A stretch of DNA of 16,286 bases, from positions 1 through 16,286 of the forward strand of contig JBDUDK010000090.1 in NCBI GenBank assembly GCA_040002995.1. The letters run 5' to 3'. Shown here piece by piece: positions 6,216 through 13,005 of this stretch (within the stretch, counting starts at the first letter, position 1; the number at the start of each line of letters is the position of its first letter). Under the pieces are notes generated by a model that worked only from the letters and a program-made list of their open reading frames with translations, made no database searches and was not told where the DNA came from. Origin of the DNA: JBDUDK01 sp040002995. Lineage in GTDB: Bacteria; Actinomycetota; Acidimicrobiia; Acidimicrobiales; Ilumatobacteraceae. The translations under genes and the position numbers were made by a program.

Positions 6216-7241
6216 ATGCGCATCGGGTTCCTCGGGGCGGGCTTGATCGCCACCTACCACTCGAAGTCGATACACCGATCAGGCGTCGACGTCGAGCGGG
6301 CCGGCGTCTACGACCCCGACGAGCCCAGAGCGGACGCATTCGCCAACGCCAGTGGTCACCACGTGTGTCACTCCACCGACGAAGTGCTCGACGGATGCGA
6401 TGTCGCGTACGTGTGCAGCTGGACGAGTGAACACCTGCCGATCGTGGCGAACGCGGTGGCCCGCGGGATTCCGGTGTTCTGCGAGAAGCCGCTCGCCACC
6501 ACGCTCGCCGATGCCGAGGAGCTCACCCGGCTCGTGGCCGAATCCGGTCTCGTCAACCAAGTCGGCCTGGTTCTCCGATATTCCCCCGCGTACGTGGTGG
6601 CACGTTCGCTGGTGCACGCGCCTGAGGCGGGGCGAATCATGGCCACGGTCTTCCGCGACGATCAGTTCATCCCGATTCAGGGTCAGTACGACTCGACCTG
6701 GCGGGCCGATGTCACGAAGGCGGGCTCGGGCACATTGCTCGAGCACTCGATCCACGACCTCGACATGCTCGAGTTCCTCGCCGGACCGATCGCCGCGGTC
6801 AGCGGACGGTCGGCCGCGTTCCACGATCTCGCCGGCATCGAAGATGCGGTCACGGTCTCGCTGGCATTCGAGGGCGGCGCAGTCGGCACGCTGGCGTCGG
6901 TGTGGCACGACAACCTCTCGCGGCCGAGCCTGCGGCGCGTCGAGATCTTCTGCGAGCACCGCCATGTCGTCGTCGAGGGCGACGATTGGTACGGGCCGGT
7001 GTCGTGGTCCGACACCGACGGCGCGACCCATTCGCTCACCGGCGAAGCGCTCGTCGAGGCCGCGGACCCATTGATCGAGGGGCTGAAGAACCCCGACGGC
7101 GCGTTCCTGACGGCGGTCCGCGACGGCCGCCCCGCCTACCCCGACGTGCACGTGGCGCTGCGCGCCCATCGCCTCGTGGCAGCGATCTACGAGTCGGCGG
7201 CTCTCGGAGGCGGTTCGGTGCGGTGCGCGTCGTCGAGCTGA
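6216..7241 (+). CDS. Gfo/Idh/MocA family NAD(P)-dependent oxidoreductase
   Basis: A 341-aa cytoplasmic dehydrogenase or reductase acting on a sugar or cyclitol-like substrate. The Rossmann motif GFLGAGLIA (4-12) begins at the N-terminus, the family signature EKP (90-92 in FCEKPLATT) closes the cofactor domain, and the catalytic region LLEHSIHDLDML (H177/H180, D181/D183) follows in the C-terminal alpha/beta domain. I chose ATG 6216, ten bases after the preceding stop, because MRIGFLGAG starts the Rossmann strand directly; an upstream in-frame ATG (6192) would overlap the preceding gene by 14 bp. The close spacing on both sides places it in the CDF-to-GNAT operon. Specific substrate unknown. 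Confidence 0.9.
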   Translation: MRIGFLGAGLIATYHSKSIHRSGVDVERAGVYDPDEPRADAFANASGHHVCHSTDEVLDGCDVAYVCSWTSEHLPIVANAVARGIPVFCEKPLATTLADAEELTRLVAESGLVNQVGLVLRYSPAYVVARSLVHAPEAGRIMATVFRDDQFIPIQGQYDSTWRADVTKAGSGTLLEHSIHDLDMLEFLAGPIAAVSGRSAAFHDLAGIEDAVTVSLAFEGGAVGTLASVWHDNLSRPSLRRVEIFCEHRHVVVEGDDWYGPVSWSDTDGATHSLTGEALVEAADPLIEGLKNPDGAFLTAVRDGRPAYPDVHVALRAHRLVAAIYESAALGGGSVRCASSS

Positions 7242-7651
7242 CCGCGGATCAGACGCACGCCCTGCGGCGCGCCGTCCTCCGCCGCGCTGATCCCGAGGCC
7301 AACGTCGTGTTCGAGTGCGACCAGGATCCGGCCACGTTCCACCTCGGCGTCATCGAAGACGGAGTCGTGGTCGCCACCTCCACATGGATCCCCGCGCCCC
7401 CGTCCGCCCAGTTGCGGGGCATGGCCGTGGAGCCGTCCCGTCAAGGCGACGGCCTCGCCACGGGACTGCTCCAGGGGGCCTACGAGCGCCTGCGTGCCCT
7501 CGGCGTCGAGCAGCTCTGGGCCTATGCACGCGACACGGCTCTGAGCTTCTACACGCGGGCCGGATTCGCCGTGGTGGGCGACGGTTTTGTCACCGCCGAC
7601 ACCGGCCTGCCCCACCACCTCGTCACATTGTCACTGGATCTTGAGAAATAA
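7223..7651 (+). CDS. GNAT family N-acetyltransferase
   Basis: A 142-aa single-domain acetyl-CoA-dependent acyltransferase. The acetyl-CoA-binding motif A is visible as LRGMAVEPSRQGDGLATGLL (Q/R-x2-G-x-G/A type) and motif B as ARDTALSFYTRAGFAVVG. The start is GTG 7223 (VRVVELTADQ), preceded by GGAGG at 7206-7210 with a rather long 12-base spacer, and it overlaps the oxidoreductase gene by 19 bp, so it is probably translated from the same messenger. The short C-terminus HHLVTLSLDLE completes the fold. Substrate is unknown; small-molecule and protein N-terminus acetylation are both possible. Confidence 0.88.
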   Translation: MRVVELTADQTHALRRAVLRRADPEANVVFECDQDPATFHLGVIEDGVVVATSTWIPAPPSAQLRGMAVEPSRQGDGLATGLLQGAYERLRALGVEQLWAYARDTALSFYTRAGFAVVGDGFVTADTGLPHHLVTLSLDLEK

Positions 7652-7919
7652 GCCGAAAGGCCTCTAGTCACCAGGTTCAGCGGTCGATAGGTGACGCGTG
7701 AGCTGGGAGCGCTGGCAACGCAACGTGACGCGTATGGAACATGTGATCACGCTGACCGATTCACGCGAGCCCGATCGGACGGAGCCGGCTGATGACGACG
7801 GGTCGAGTCCGGCCCGGCGCCTCGCTGATCTCCTCAGGGTCGAGCACATCGACCGATAGGAAAGGCGTGATCGGCGGCATGAGGGCGACCAGGACGCGTA
7901 ACCGAGGCGTGAGGCAGGC
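7652..7919 (+). other. 268-bp leader region upstream of the conservon
   Basis: Between the GNAT stop and the cvnA-like start. It begins with a weak GCC-GAAA-GGC hairpin (7656-7665) without a T-run, and most of it is taken up by a possible 53-codon ORF (listed separately). A GAGG ribosome-binding site lies at 7911-7914, just before the ATG at 7920. I could not pick out a convincing -35/-10 pair, though the conservon promoter should be in this stretch. Confidence 0.5.
7698..7859 (+). CDS. Possible small ORF (53 aa) upstream of the conservon
   Basis: A GTG-initiated frame running to a TAG at 7857-7859. The start is preceded by AGGTGA (7689-7694), a fair ribosome-binding site with a short 3-base spacer; ATG 7734 is an alternative start. 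About three quarters of third codon positions are G or C, compatible with coding in this genome. The peptide is hydrophilic: a basic, Trp-containing N-terminus (SWERWQRNV), an acidic middle (ADDDGSS) and an amphipathic end (RRLADLLRVEHIDR). It has no transmembrane segment. I recognise no family. It could be a leader peptide, a small partner of the sensor kinase, or chance. Confidence 0.3.
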   Translation: MSWERWQRNVTRMEHVITLTDSREPDRTEPADDDGSSPARRLADLLRVEHIDR

Positions 7920-10070
7920 ATGTTCCGGCAACTAAAAATCCGTTCCAAGCTGCTCGTGGTGCTGGCCATCCCGATGCTCGCGCTCACTCTGGTCGTCACC
8001 CTCGGCCTTGTGACGTTGAGCAACGTGAAGGTGGGCGGTCCCCGCTACCAGGAGCTGAAGGTCGCAGAAAGCCTCACGTCCGACGTGAATCCTCCGAGCC
8101 AGTACATCGTCGAGGCGTTCGCGACCGTGCTCGAGATCACCGAGACGACGCTCGCCGTCGACTTCCAGCCCAAGATCGACCATCTGCTGGAGCTCGAGAA
8201 GCAGTTCGAGGCTCGGCACAAGTACTGGGTTTCGACTCTGCCGGCCGGCCCCTTGGCGACCGCACTCAACGACACGGCGTACCGCCCCGCCCACGCGTTC
8301 TTCGGCCTGGTGACCAGCGCGTTCATCCCGCCCGTCCAGGCCGGCGACCGTGACGAGGCCAAGCGCGTCGCCATCGGACCGCTCGCCCGCCTCTACCGCA
8401 ACCACCGCGTGGCGATCGACCAGGTCGTCCAGCTGGCCGACAACGAAAAGGCCATCACCGAGATCCAGACCGACCGCTACATCAACAACCGCACCCTGCT
8501 GTTGCTGATCACCGTCGTCGGCCTCGCCGGTCTCAGCCTCCTCGTGGGGATCATGGTCATCCGCGCCATCTCGCGCCCGTTGCGCCGCCTCACCGCGAAG
8601 GCCAACGCGATCGCCGAGCACGGACTCCCCGATGCCGTCGCCGCCGCGCAGGAAGGTTCGAGCGCGCCGCCGCCGGCCATCACCGTCGACACGCGCGACG
8701 AGATCGCCGACCTCGCGAACGCCATGACGGCCATGCAATCGACCGCCCTCGACCTCGCGGTCGAGCAAGCCATGATGCGCCGCAACGTGGCCGAGATGTT
8801 CGTGAACCTCGGCCGCCGGAACCAGGGCCTGCTTTCCCGCCAGCTCTCGTTCATCACCGAGCTCGAGCAGAACGAACGCAACACCGACACCCTCGACAAC
8901 CTCTTCCGCCTCGACCACCTCGCCACCCGTATGCGGCGTAACGCCGAGAGCCTTCTCGTGCTGGCTGGCGCCGAACCGGCCCGTACCTGGTCGAAGCCCG
9001 TGTCGGTGAGCGACGTGGTGCGCTCGGCGCTGTCGGAGATCGAGTCCTACGAGCGTGTCGATCTCACGAACATGGAGGAAGCGACGATCCGCGGCCACGC
9101 GGCCGCCGACCTGTCGCACCTGCTGGCCGAGGTGCTCGAGAACGCGACGACGTTCTCGCCGCCCACGACGCGAGTAACGGTCGTCGGCAAGCGTCGGCCC
9201 GAGGGCTACCTCATCTCCGTTGTCGATCAGGGCATCGGCATGGCGCCGTCCGACCTCGCTGAGGCCAACCGACGCATCGCGGAGACGGCTCGATTCGATC
9301 AGGCGCCGTCGAAGGTGCTCGGCCTCTACGTCGTTGGACGCCTCGCGTCGCGCCACGAGATCTCGATCACCCTCGACGAGTCACCCGCGGGCGGCGTGGC
9401 CGCCAAGGTCGTCGTCCCCTACGAGCTCCTCGAAGGCGCGCCATTGAGGACGTCGCCCGAGCCGGCCGACGACGCCGTCTGGTCGCAGGAACCGATCGAG
9501 CACCTCGCCACCGCGCTTCCTGGCGCTCCGGAATTCGAGCGGGAGCTGCGCCTCCTCGTCGGCGACGAGGCGGGTGCCGCCGCACTCGCGAGCCCCCCGC
9601 CGGCTCCGTCGGTAACGCCCGATCCGCACATGCCGTTGATGGCGTCGGTAACCACGCTGCCCACCGGCCTTCACCGCCGCGTGCGGGGCGCGCACCTGCC
9701 CGACACCGGGCCGCCGCCTTCGCCCGACGACGTGCTCCCCCCGCCCGATCCCAACGCCGTGCGCCTCCGTCTGGCCCGTCTGGCCGACGGCGTGCAACGC
9801 GCCCACGTCGGCGACGCACCTCCGCCTCCTCCCAGCGCCGACGAACTAGCGGCCGCGGGGCAACCTCACCTCACTGCCGAGCCCGCCAGTCCGGCAGGGC
9901 TGACGCGACGGGTTCGGGGCGCCAACCTTCCCGACACGGGGCCGGCTGTCGAGATCGAAACCATCCCGGCACGGAGCGCGGAACAGGTCCGCTCCGTGCT
10001 GTCGAGCTTCGCGAGAGGCGTGGCGATGGGCCGCCGGGATGCCCCCACCTCCGAAGGAGACGACGAATGA
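7920..10070 (+). CDS. Conservon sensor kinase-like protein (CvnA type)
   Basis: A 716-aa membrane protein, the sensor of a conservon signalling complex. TM1 (about 11-35) and TM2 (about 193-214) flank an extracytoplasmic, mostly helical sensor of about 155 residues; a HAMP-like linker follows (215-280). The dimerisation/phosphoacceptor region spans about 289-350 (FVNLGRRNQGLLSRQL, then LFRLDHLATRMRR with H333), and the HATPase domain shows an N box (LAEVLENATTFSPP, N408), a G1 box (DQGIGM, D436-M441) and a G2 segment (KVLGLYVVGRLASRH). The tail from about 515 is Pro/Ala-rich and carries two copies of a RRVRGA-x-LPDTGP motif (583-598, 660-675). The start has GAGG six bases upstream. ATGA overlap couples it to the next gene. 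Whether it phosphorylates anything is uncertain in this family. Confidence 0.92.
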   Translation: MFRQLKIRSKLLVVLAIPMLALTLVVTLGLVTLSNVKVGGPRYQELKVAESLTSDVNPPSQYIVEAFATVLEITETTLAVDFQPKIDHLLELEKQFEARHKYWVSTLPAGPLATALNDTAYRPAHAFFGLVTSAFIPPVQAGDRDEAKRVAIGPLARLYRNHRVAIDQVVQLADNEKAITEIQTDRYINNRTLLLLITVVGLAGLSLLVGIMVIRAISRPLRRLTAKANAIAEHGLPDAVAAAQEGSSAPPPAITVDTRDEIADLANAMTAMQSTALDLAVEQAMMRRNVAEMFVNLGRRNQGLLSRQLSFITELEQNERNTDTLDNLFRLDHLATRMRRNAESLLVLAGAEPARTWSKPVSVSDVVRSALSEIESYERVDLTNMEEATIRGHAAADLSHLLAEVLENATTFSPPTTRVTVVGKRRPEGYLISVVDQGIGMAPSDLAEANRRIAETARFDQAPSKVLGLYVVGRLASRHEISITLDESPAGGVAAKVVVPYELLEGAPLRTSPEPADDAVWSQEPIEHLATALPGAPEFERELRLLVGDEAGAAALASPPPAPSVTPDPHMPLMASVTTLPTGLHRRVRGAHLPDTGPPPSPDDVLPPPDPNAVRLRLARLADGVQRAHVGDAPPPPPSADELAAAGQPHLTAEPASPAGLTRRVRGANLPDTGPAVEIETIPARSAEQVRSVLSSFARGVAMGRRDAPTSEGDDE

Positions 10071-10492
10071 ATTCCACGATCAGCACACAGGCTCGCAACG
10101 TCAACTGGCTGTTGTCATCGTTCGTCGAGAACACCGCCGGCGTCGAGCAGTCGATCGCGGTGTCATCCGACGGACTGCTGATGGCGGCGTCGTCGAATCT
10201 CGATCGGGCCTCGGCCGACAAGATGGCAGCCATCGTGTCGGGGCTACGTAGCCTTTCCGACGGCGCGTCACGCGTGCTGGCCAAGGGTGCGGTCAGCCAG
10301 GTCGTGGTGGAGATGCGCAACGGCTTCCTGTTCGCCAGCACGATCAGCGGCGGTTCTTCGCTCGGCGTCATCGCGCGCCGCGACTGCGATCTCGGTCTTG
10401 TCGGTTACGAGATGACCCTCCTCGTCGAGCGCTTCGGGCACCAGCTCACGCCGGAGCTCATCGCAGAGTTGAAGGCGTCGCTCTCGCTGTGA
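10067..10492 (+). CDS. Roadblock/LC7 domain protein (CvnB type)
   Basis: A 141-aa single Roadblock/LC7 domain. In bacteria these proteins pair with small Ras-like GTPases as regulators (MglB with MglA), and in conservons CvnB is the proposed partner of the CvnD GTPase. Recognisable are the N-terminal helix NVNWLLSSFVENTAGVEQSIAVSSDGLLMAAS, the typical first strand-turn of the family, and the later strands VVVEMRNGFLFAST and SLGVIARRDCDLGLVGYEM. Start ATG overlaps the kinase stop by 4 bp; its stop overlaps the next GTG (GTGA, 10489-10492), so translation is probably coupled through the whole set. Confidence 0.93.
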   Translation: MNSTISTQARNVNWLLSSFVENTAGVEQSIAVSSDGLLMAASSNLDRASADKMAAIVSGLRSLSDGASRVLAKGAVSQVVVEMRNGFLFASTISGGSSLGVIARRDCDLGLVGYEMTLLVERFGHQLTPELIAELKASLSL

Positions 10493-10899
10493 GTGAGGAG
10501 CCCTTCGTCCGACCCTTCCTCGTGAGGGCGCCTCAACACTCTGTCGAGCCGAGCGCGAACGTCGACGATGTGGGGGTACGGCCGTACTACCTCACGAGGG
10601 GACGCACCGTCTCGAGCGACACCCGCATCGGCTACGAGACCCTGCTCGTGGCTACGCGCAACGGGGCGAACGCGACGTACCGGCTCGGACCCGAAGAGCG
10701 CAACATCGTCGCCATGGCGGCCGCGCCGATCTCGGTCGCCGAGATCAGCGCCCGTCTCATCATTCCGATCGGTGTGGCCAAAGTCCTGGCGGCCGACCTC
10801 GCGTCGGAGGGCTTGCTCGATCTACACGCGGCCCCCCTCGCTCCGAACCAAGACATCACGTTGATCGCGAGGCTGATTCATGGCGTACGTGCACTCTGA
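10489..10899 (+). CDS. DUF742 protein (CvnC type)
   Basis: A 136-aa DUF742 protein, the third member of the conservon. The family hallmark VRPYYLTRGRT occurs at about residues 27-37, followed by a compact winged-helix-like segment (PISVAEISARLIIPIGVAKVLAADLASEGLLDLHA). DUF742 proteins have no known enzymatic role; in Streptomyces CvnC is part of the membrane-proximal complex with CvnA, CvnB and CvnD. The GTG start (10489) overlaps the Roadblock gene's stop; its own 3' end overlaps the GTPase gene by 20 bp. Confidence 0.92.
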   Translation: MSEEPFVRPFLVRAPQHSVEPSANVDDVGVRPYYLTRGRTVSSDTRIGYETLLVATRNGANATYRLGPEERNIVAMAAAPISVAEISARLIIPIGVAKVLAADLASEGLLDLHAAPLAPNQDITLIARLIHGVRAL

Positions 10900-11494
10900 T
10901 CACCGGCTCCATGAGAGCTCGCCGTTGAAACCGGCGCCCATCCCCGTGAAGATCATCGTCGCGGGCGGGTTCGGTGTTGGTAAGACCACGCTCGTCGGCT
11001 CGATCAGCGAGATCGAACCGCTCACGACAGAGGCCTCGATGACGTCGGTCGGCGTCGGCGTCGACGATCCCGGCTCAGTGTCGACCAAGACCACGACCAC
11101 GGTGGCCATGGACTTCGGGCGCATCACGATCGACGACAGCCTCATCCTCTACATGTTCGGCACCCCCGGCCAGGACCGCTTCGGCTTCATGTGGGACGAC
11201 CTCATCCACGGCGCTCTCGGCGCGATCGTGCTCGTCGACACGCGCCGCATCGACGACTGCTTCCCTGCCATCGACTACTTCGAGAAACTCGACATCCCGT
11301 TCGTCGTGGCGGTGAACCGCTTCGACGGCAAGATCTCCCACGATGTCAGCGACGTGCGCCTGGCGCTCGACCTCGACCGCGACATCCCCCTCGTGAGCAC
11401 CGACGCCCGCTCCCGCAGCGCCGTGAAGGACACCATGCTGAGCCTCCTCGACCTGGTGCTCGCCCGGGCCCTGGCCCGCAGCGCCCACACCTAA
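10880..11494 (+). CDS. Conservon small GTPase / ATP-GTP binding protein (CvnD type)
   Basis: A 204-aa Ras-like GTPase, the output or switch component of the conservon. Visible G motifs are the P-loop GGFGVGKTT (29-37), a switch-I region around T69-T74, the G3 variant FGTPGQDRF (93-101, with Gly replacing the usual Asp, as in this family) and the G4 variant NRFD (146-149). The N-terminal extension of about 20 residues is typical. In the conservon model CvnB modulates its nucleotide state and CvnA recruits it to the membrane. ATG 10880 lies within the 3' end of the DUF742 gene. A terminator-like hairpin follows at 11501. Confidence 0.93.
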   Translation: MAYVHSDHRLHESSPLKPAPIPVKIIVAGGFGVGKTTLVGSISEIEPLTTEASMTSVGVGVDDPGSVSTKTTTTVAMDFGRITIDDSLILYMFGTPGQDRFGFMWDDLIHGALGAIVLVDTRRIDDCFPAIDYFEKLDIPFVVAVNRFDGKISHDVSDVRLALDLDRDIPLVSTDARSRSAVKDTMLSLLDLVLARALARSAHT

Positions 11495-11500
11495 CCCCCG

Positions 11501-11520
11501 GCGTACTGACGCGCTTTTAT
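11501..11520 (+). terminator. Probable weak terminator after the conservon
   Basis: GCGT-ACTG-ACGC forms a 4-bp GC stem with a tetraloop, followed after GC by TTTTAT, seven bases past the GTPase stop. The stem is short, so termination may be partial; an alternative pairing uses GCGC-TTTTAT-GCGC (11511-11524). The hairpin sequence resembles the minus-strand terminator at 991-1012. Confidence 0.45.
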
Positions 11521-11529
11521 GCGCCTGGC

Positions 11530-11558
11530 GTGTCGGTTTCGCGCGCGAGAACGGGCGT
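11530..11558 (+). promoter_or_regulatory. Intergenic two-block element, copy B (upstream of ROK kinase)
   Basis: GTGTCGGTTTCGCGCG (11530-11545), overlapping CGCGAG-AAC-GGGCGT (11544-11558), matches both blocks of copy A upstream of the thiolase. The order is the same in both places: terminator-like hairpin with T-tract, 16-bp block, second block, gene start. The ROK start codon is 21 bp downstream. It could carry the ROK gene's promoter or a regulator site; I see no classical -10. Confidence 0.5.
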
Positions 11559-11579
11559 GAAGCCGCGAGACTGGCGGTC

Positions 11580-12344
11580 GTGACCGACTCAAGCGCCTCT
11601 GGCCATCCCGTCACCCTGTCGATCGACATCGGCGGCAGCGGCCTGAAGGCTTCCGCGCTCGACCCCAACGGCCGCATGATCGTTGATCGGGTACGCCGCG
11701 AGACCACCTATCCCGTCACCCCGCACCAGATGGTCGACCAGCTCGCGGAGCTCGTCACTCCCTTGCCGGCCTACGACCGGGTCTCGGTCGGGTTCCCCGG
11801 CATGGTGCGAGGCGGCCTGCTCCTGACCGCCCCGAAGTTCGACACCGACGGAGGGCCGGGCACTCCCGTCGACCCAGAACTCCGCAAGGCATGGGATCGC
11901 TTCGATCTGCGCTCGGCGCTCGAGGAGAAGTTGGGCAAGCCCGCGCGTGTCGTGAACGACGCCGACATGCAGGGCCTCGCGGTGGTCGACGGCCAGGGCC
12001 TCGAGTTCGTCGTCACCCTCGGCTCGGGTGTCGGTACCGCGCTGTTCCTCGGCGGCCATCTGTGCCCTCATCTCGAGCTGTCCCACCACCCGTTCCGGAA
12101 GGGCGAGACGTACGACGAACAGCTGGGCGACGTCACGCGCCACACAATCGGCAACGAGCGGTGGAATACACGGGTCGGGAAGGCGATCGAGAACTTCCGG
12201 AAGCTTCTCTTCTACGACCACCTGTACGTCGGCGGCGGCAACGCGCAACGCGTGAAGATCGATCTGGGTCCGAACGCGACGATCGTCGACAACACCGCCG
12301 GCATCCTCGGCGGCATCAGGTTGTGGGATGGACCAGTGGTGTGA
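11580..12344 (+). CDS. ROK family sugar kinase, polyphosphate glucokinase-like
   Basis: A 254-aa ROK kinase, probably phosphorylating glucose with polyphosphate or ATP. The phosphate-1 motif SIDIGGSGLKASALD is at 14-28, the sugar/hinge segment GFPGMVRGG at 71-79, the catalytic VNDADMQG at 125-132 (D127), and the second glycine-rich motif TLGSGVGTALFLGG at 146-159. The segment ELSHHPFRKGETYDEQLG (166-183) and the ending YDHLYVGGGNA are characteristic of bacterial polyphosphate-glucokinase-type ROK proteins, although the usual ELGH glycine is Ser168 here. The CxCGxxGC zinc site of other ROK kinases is absent, as expected in this branch. GTG start with no clear ribosome-binding site. Its 3' end overlaps the convergent TetR gene by 29 bp. 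Confidence 0.87.
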   Translation: MTDSSASGHPVTLSIDIGGSGLKASALDPNGRMIVDRVRRETTYPVTPHQMVDQLAELVTPLPAYDRVSVGFPGMVRGGLLLTAPKFDTDGGPGTPVDPELRKAWDRFDLRSALEEKLGKPARVVNDADMQGLAVVDGQGLEFVVTLGSGVGTALFLGGHLCPHLELSHHPFRKGETYDEQLGDVTRHTIGNERWNTRVGKAIENFRKLLFYDHLYVGGGNAQRVKIDLGPNATIVDNTAGILGGIRLWDGPVV

Positions 12345-12897
12345 CAAAGCCACCCAGCACGAGATCGATCGTGGCTTCGAGCTGATCGGCGAGCAGCGGC
12401 TCGCGCAGAACGAACCGGCGGTACGTGGCCACTGACAGCAAGAGCTCGGTGGCGAGATCGATGTCAATCGACGCGTTGATCTGCCCGCGCAGTTGCGCAA
12501 GCTCGAGAACGGTGCGCACGGGCCTGCGCCGGTTGGCCACGATCTCCATACGAAGGCGATCGAGTTCGGGGTCGCGCTGGGCGGTATCGAGGATGGCGAG
12601 AAAGAGTCGAGTCATGAGGTCGCTGCGGGGATCGCTCGTCATGGCGGTGAAGTAGCCGACGAGGTCGTCGCGCAGCGAGCCGGTGTCGGGGGTGACCGGA
12701 GGGTTCATCACCGACGACACCGCGTCGATCACCAGGGCCGCTTTGGTAGGCCACCGTCGGTAGATCGAGGTCTTGGCGGCTCCGGACAGGGCCGCGACCT
12801 GCTCGACGGTCATCCGATCGATGCCCAGCTGGCACATGAGCTCGACCGTGGCCGCGAGGATGCGGCGTCCGGTGTCGGGGTCTTTCGTGCGGGCCAT
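12316..12897 (-). CDS. TetR/AcrR family transcriptional regulator
   Basis: A 193-aa repressor with the standard N-terminal helix-turn-helix (TGRRILAATVELMCQLGIDRMTVEQVAALSGAAKTSIYRRW in parts, about residues 9-50) and a helical ligand-binding domain (about 65-193, AQLRGQINASIDIDLATELL). I start it at ATG 12897 (MARTKDPDTG) rather than the in-frame GTG at 12936, because that GTG falls inside a plausible -35 hexamer (GTGACA) whose -10 (TACGAT, 12913-12908) would begin transcription just before 12897. It is divergent from the efflux pump gene, 108 bp between starts, the usual layout for a local repressor released by the pump's substrate. Its end overlaps the ROK gene. Confidence 0.9.
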   Translation of the reverse strand: MARTKDPDTGRRILAATVELMCQLGIDRMTVEQVAALSGAAKTSIYRRWPTKAALVIDAVSSVMNPPVTPDTGSLRDDLVGYFTAMTSDPRSDLMTRLFLAILDTAQRDPELDRLRMEIVANRRRPVRTVLELAQLRGQINASIDIDLATELLLSVATYRRFVLREPLLADQLEATIDLVLGGFVTPLVHPTT

Positions 12898-12907
12898 GGC
12901 GGACTGG

Positions 12908-12971
12908 ATCGTATCTGTTAGACGGTCATATGTCACTCTGCCTTGGCGGTGTCTGGGTTATAACGATACGC
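12908..12971. promoter_or_regulatory. Divergent promoter/operator region of tetR and the efflux pump
   Basis: Minus strand: GTGACA (12936-12931), 17-bp spacer, TACGAT (12913-12908), a promoter for tetR. Plus strand: TATAAC (12959-12964), a 5/6 match to the -10 consensus, for the pump. Two inverted arms, CGTATCTGTTA (12910-12920) and TAACGATACG (12962-12971), match apart from one base and cover the -10 region of each gene; they are candidate operator sites for the TetR protein. Confidence 0.5.
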
Positions 12972-13005
12972 TGACGGTTCGTTTCGAGTGGGGAAGGATT
13001 CGCGA

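Noticed and set aside
7656..7667. Terminator after the GNAT gene
   Set aside because: GCC-GAAA-GGC has only three base pairs and no T-run.
7932..9356. 474-codon open frame on the minus strand inside the CvnA-like gene
   Set aside because: It is the antisense shadow of the kinase: low-complexity, Arg/Gly/Glu/His-rich and without domain motifs.
11533..11558. A SigF-like promoter (GTTT then GGGCGT) within copy B of the shared element
   Set aside because: The spacer is 13 bp here, about 22 bp in copy A and about 12 bp in copy C, which does not fit a fixed -35/-10 spacing, and GGGCGT differs from GGGTAT at two positions.
12898..12936. Longer TetR protein starting at GTG 12936
   Set aside because: The extra 13 residues precede the usual MARTKDP-type start, and the GTG is part of the best -35 hexamer for the gene.
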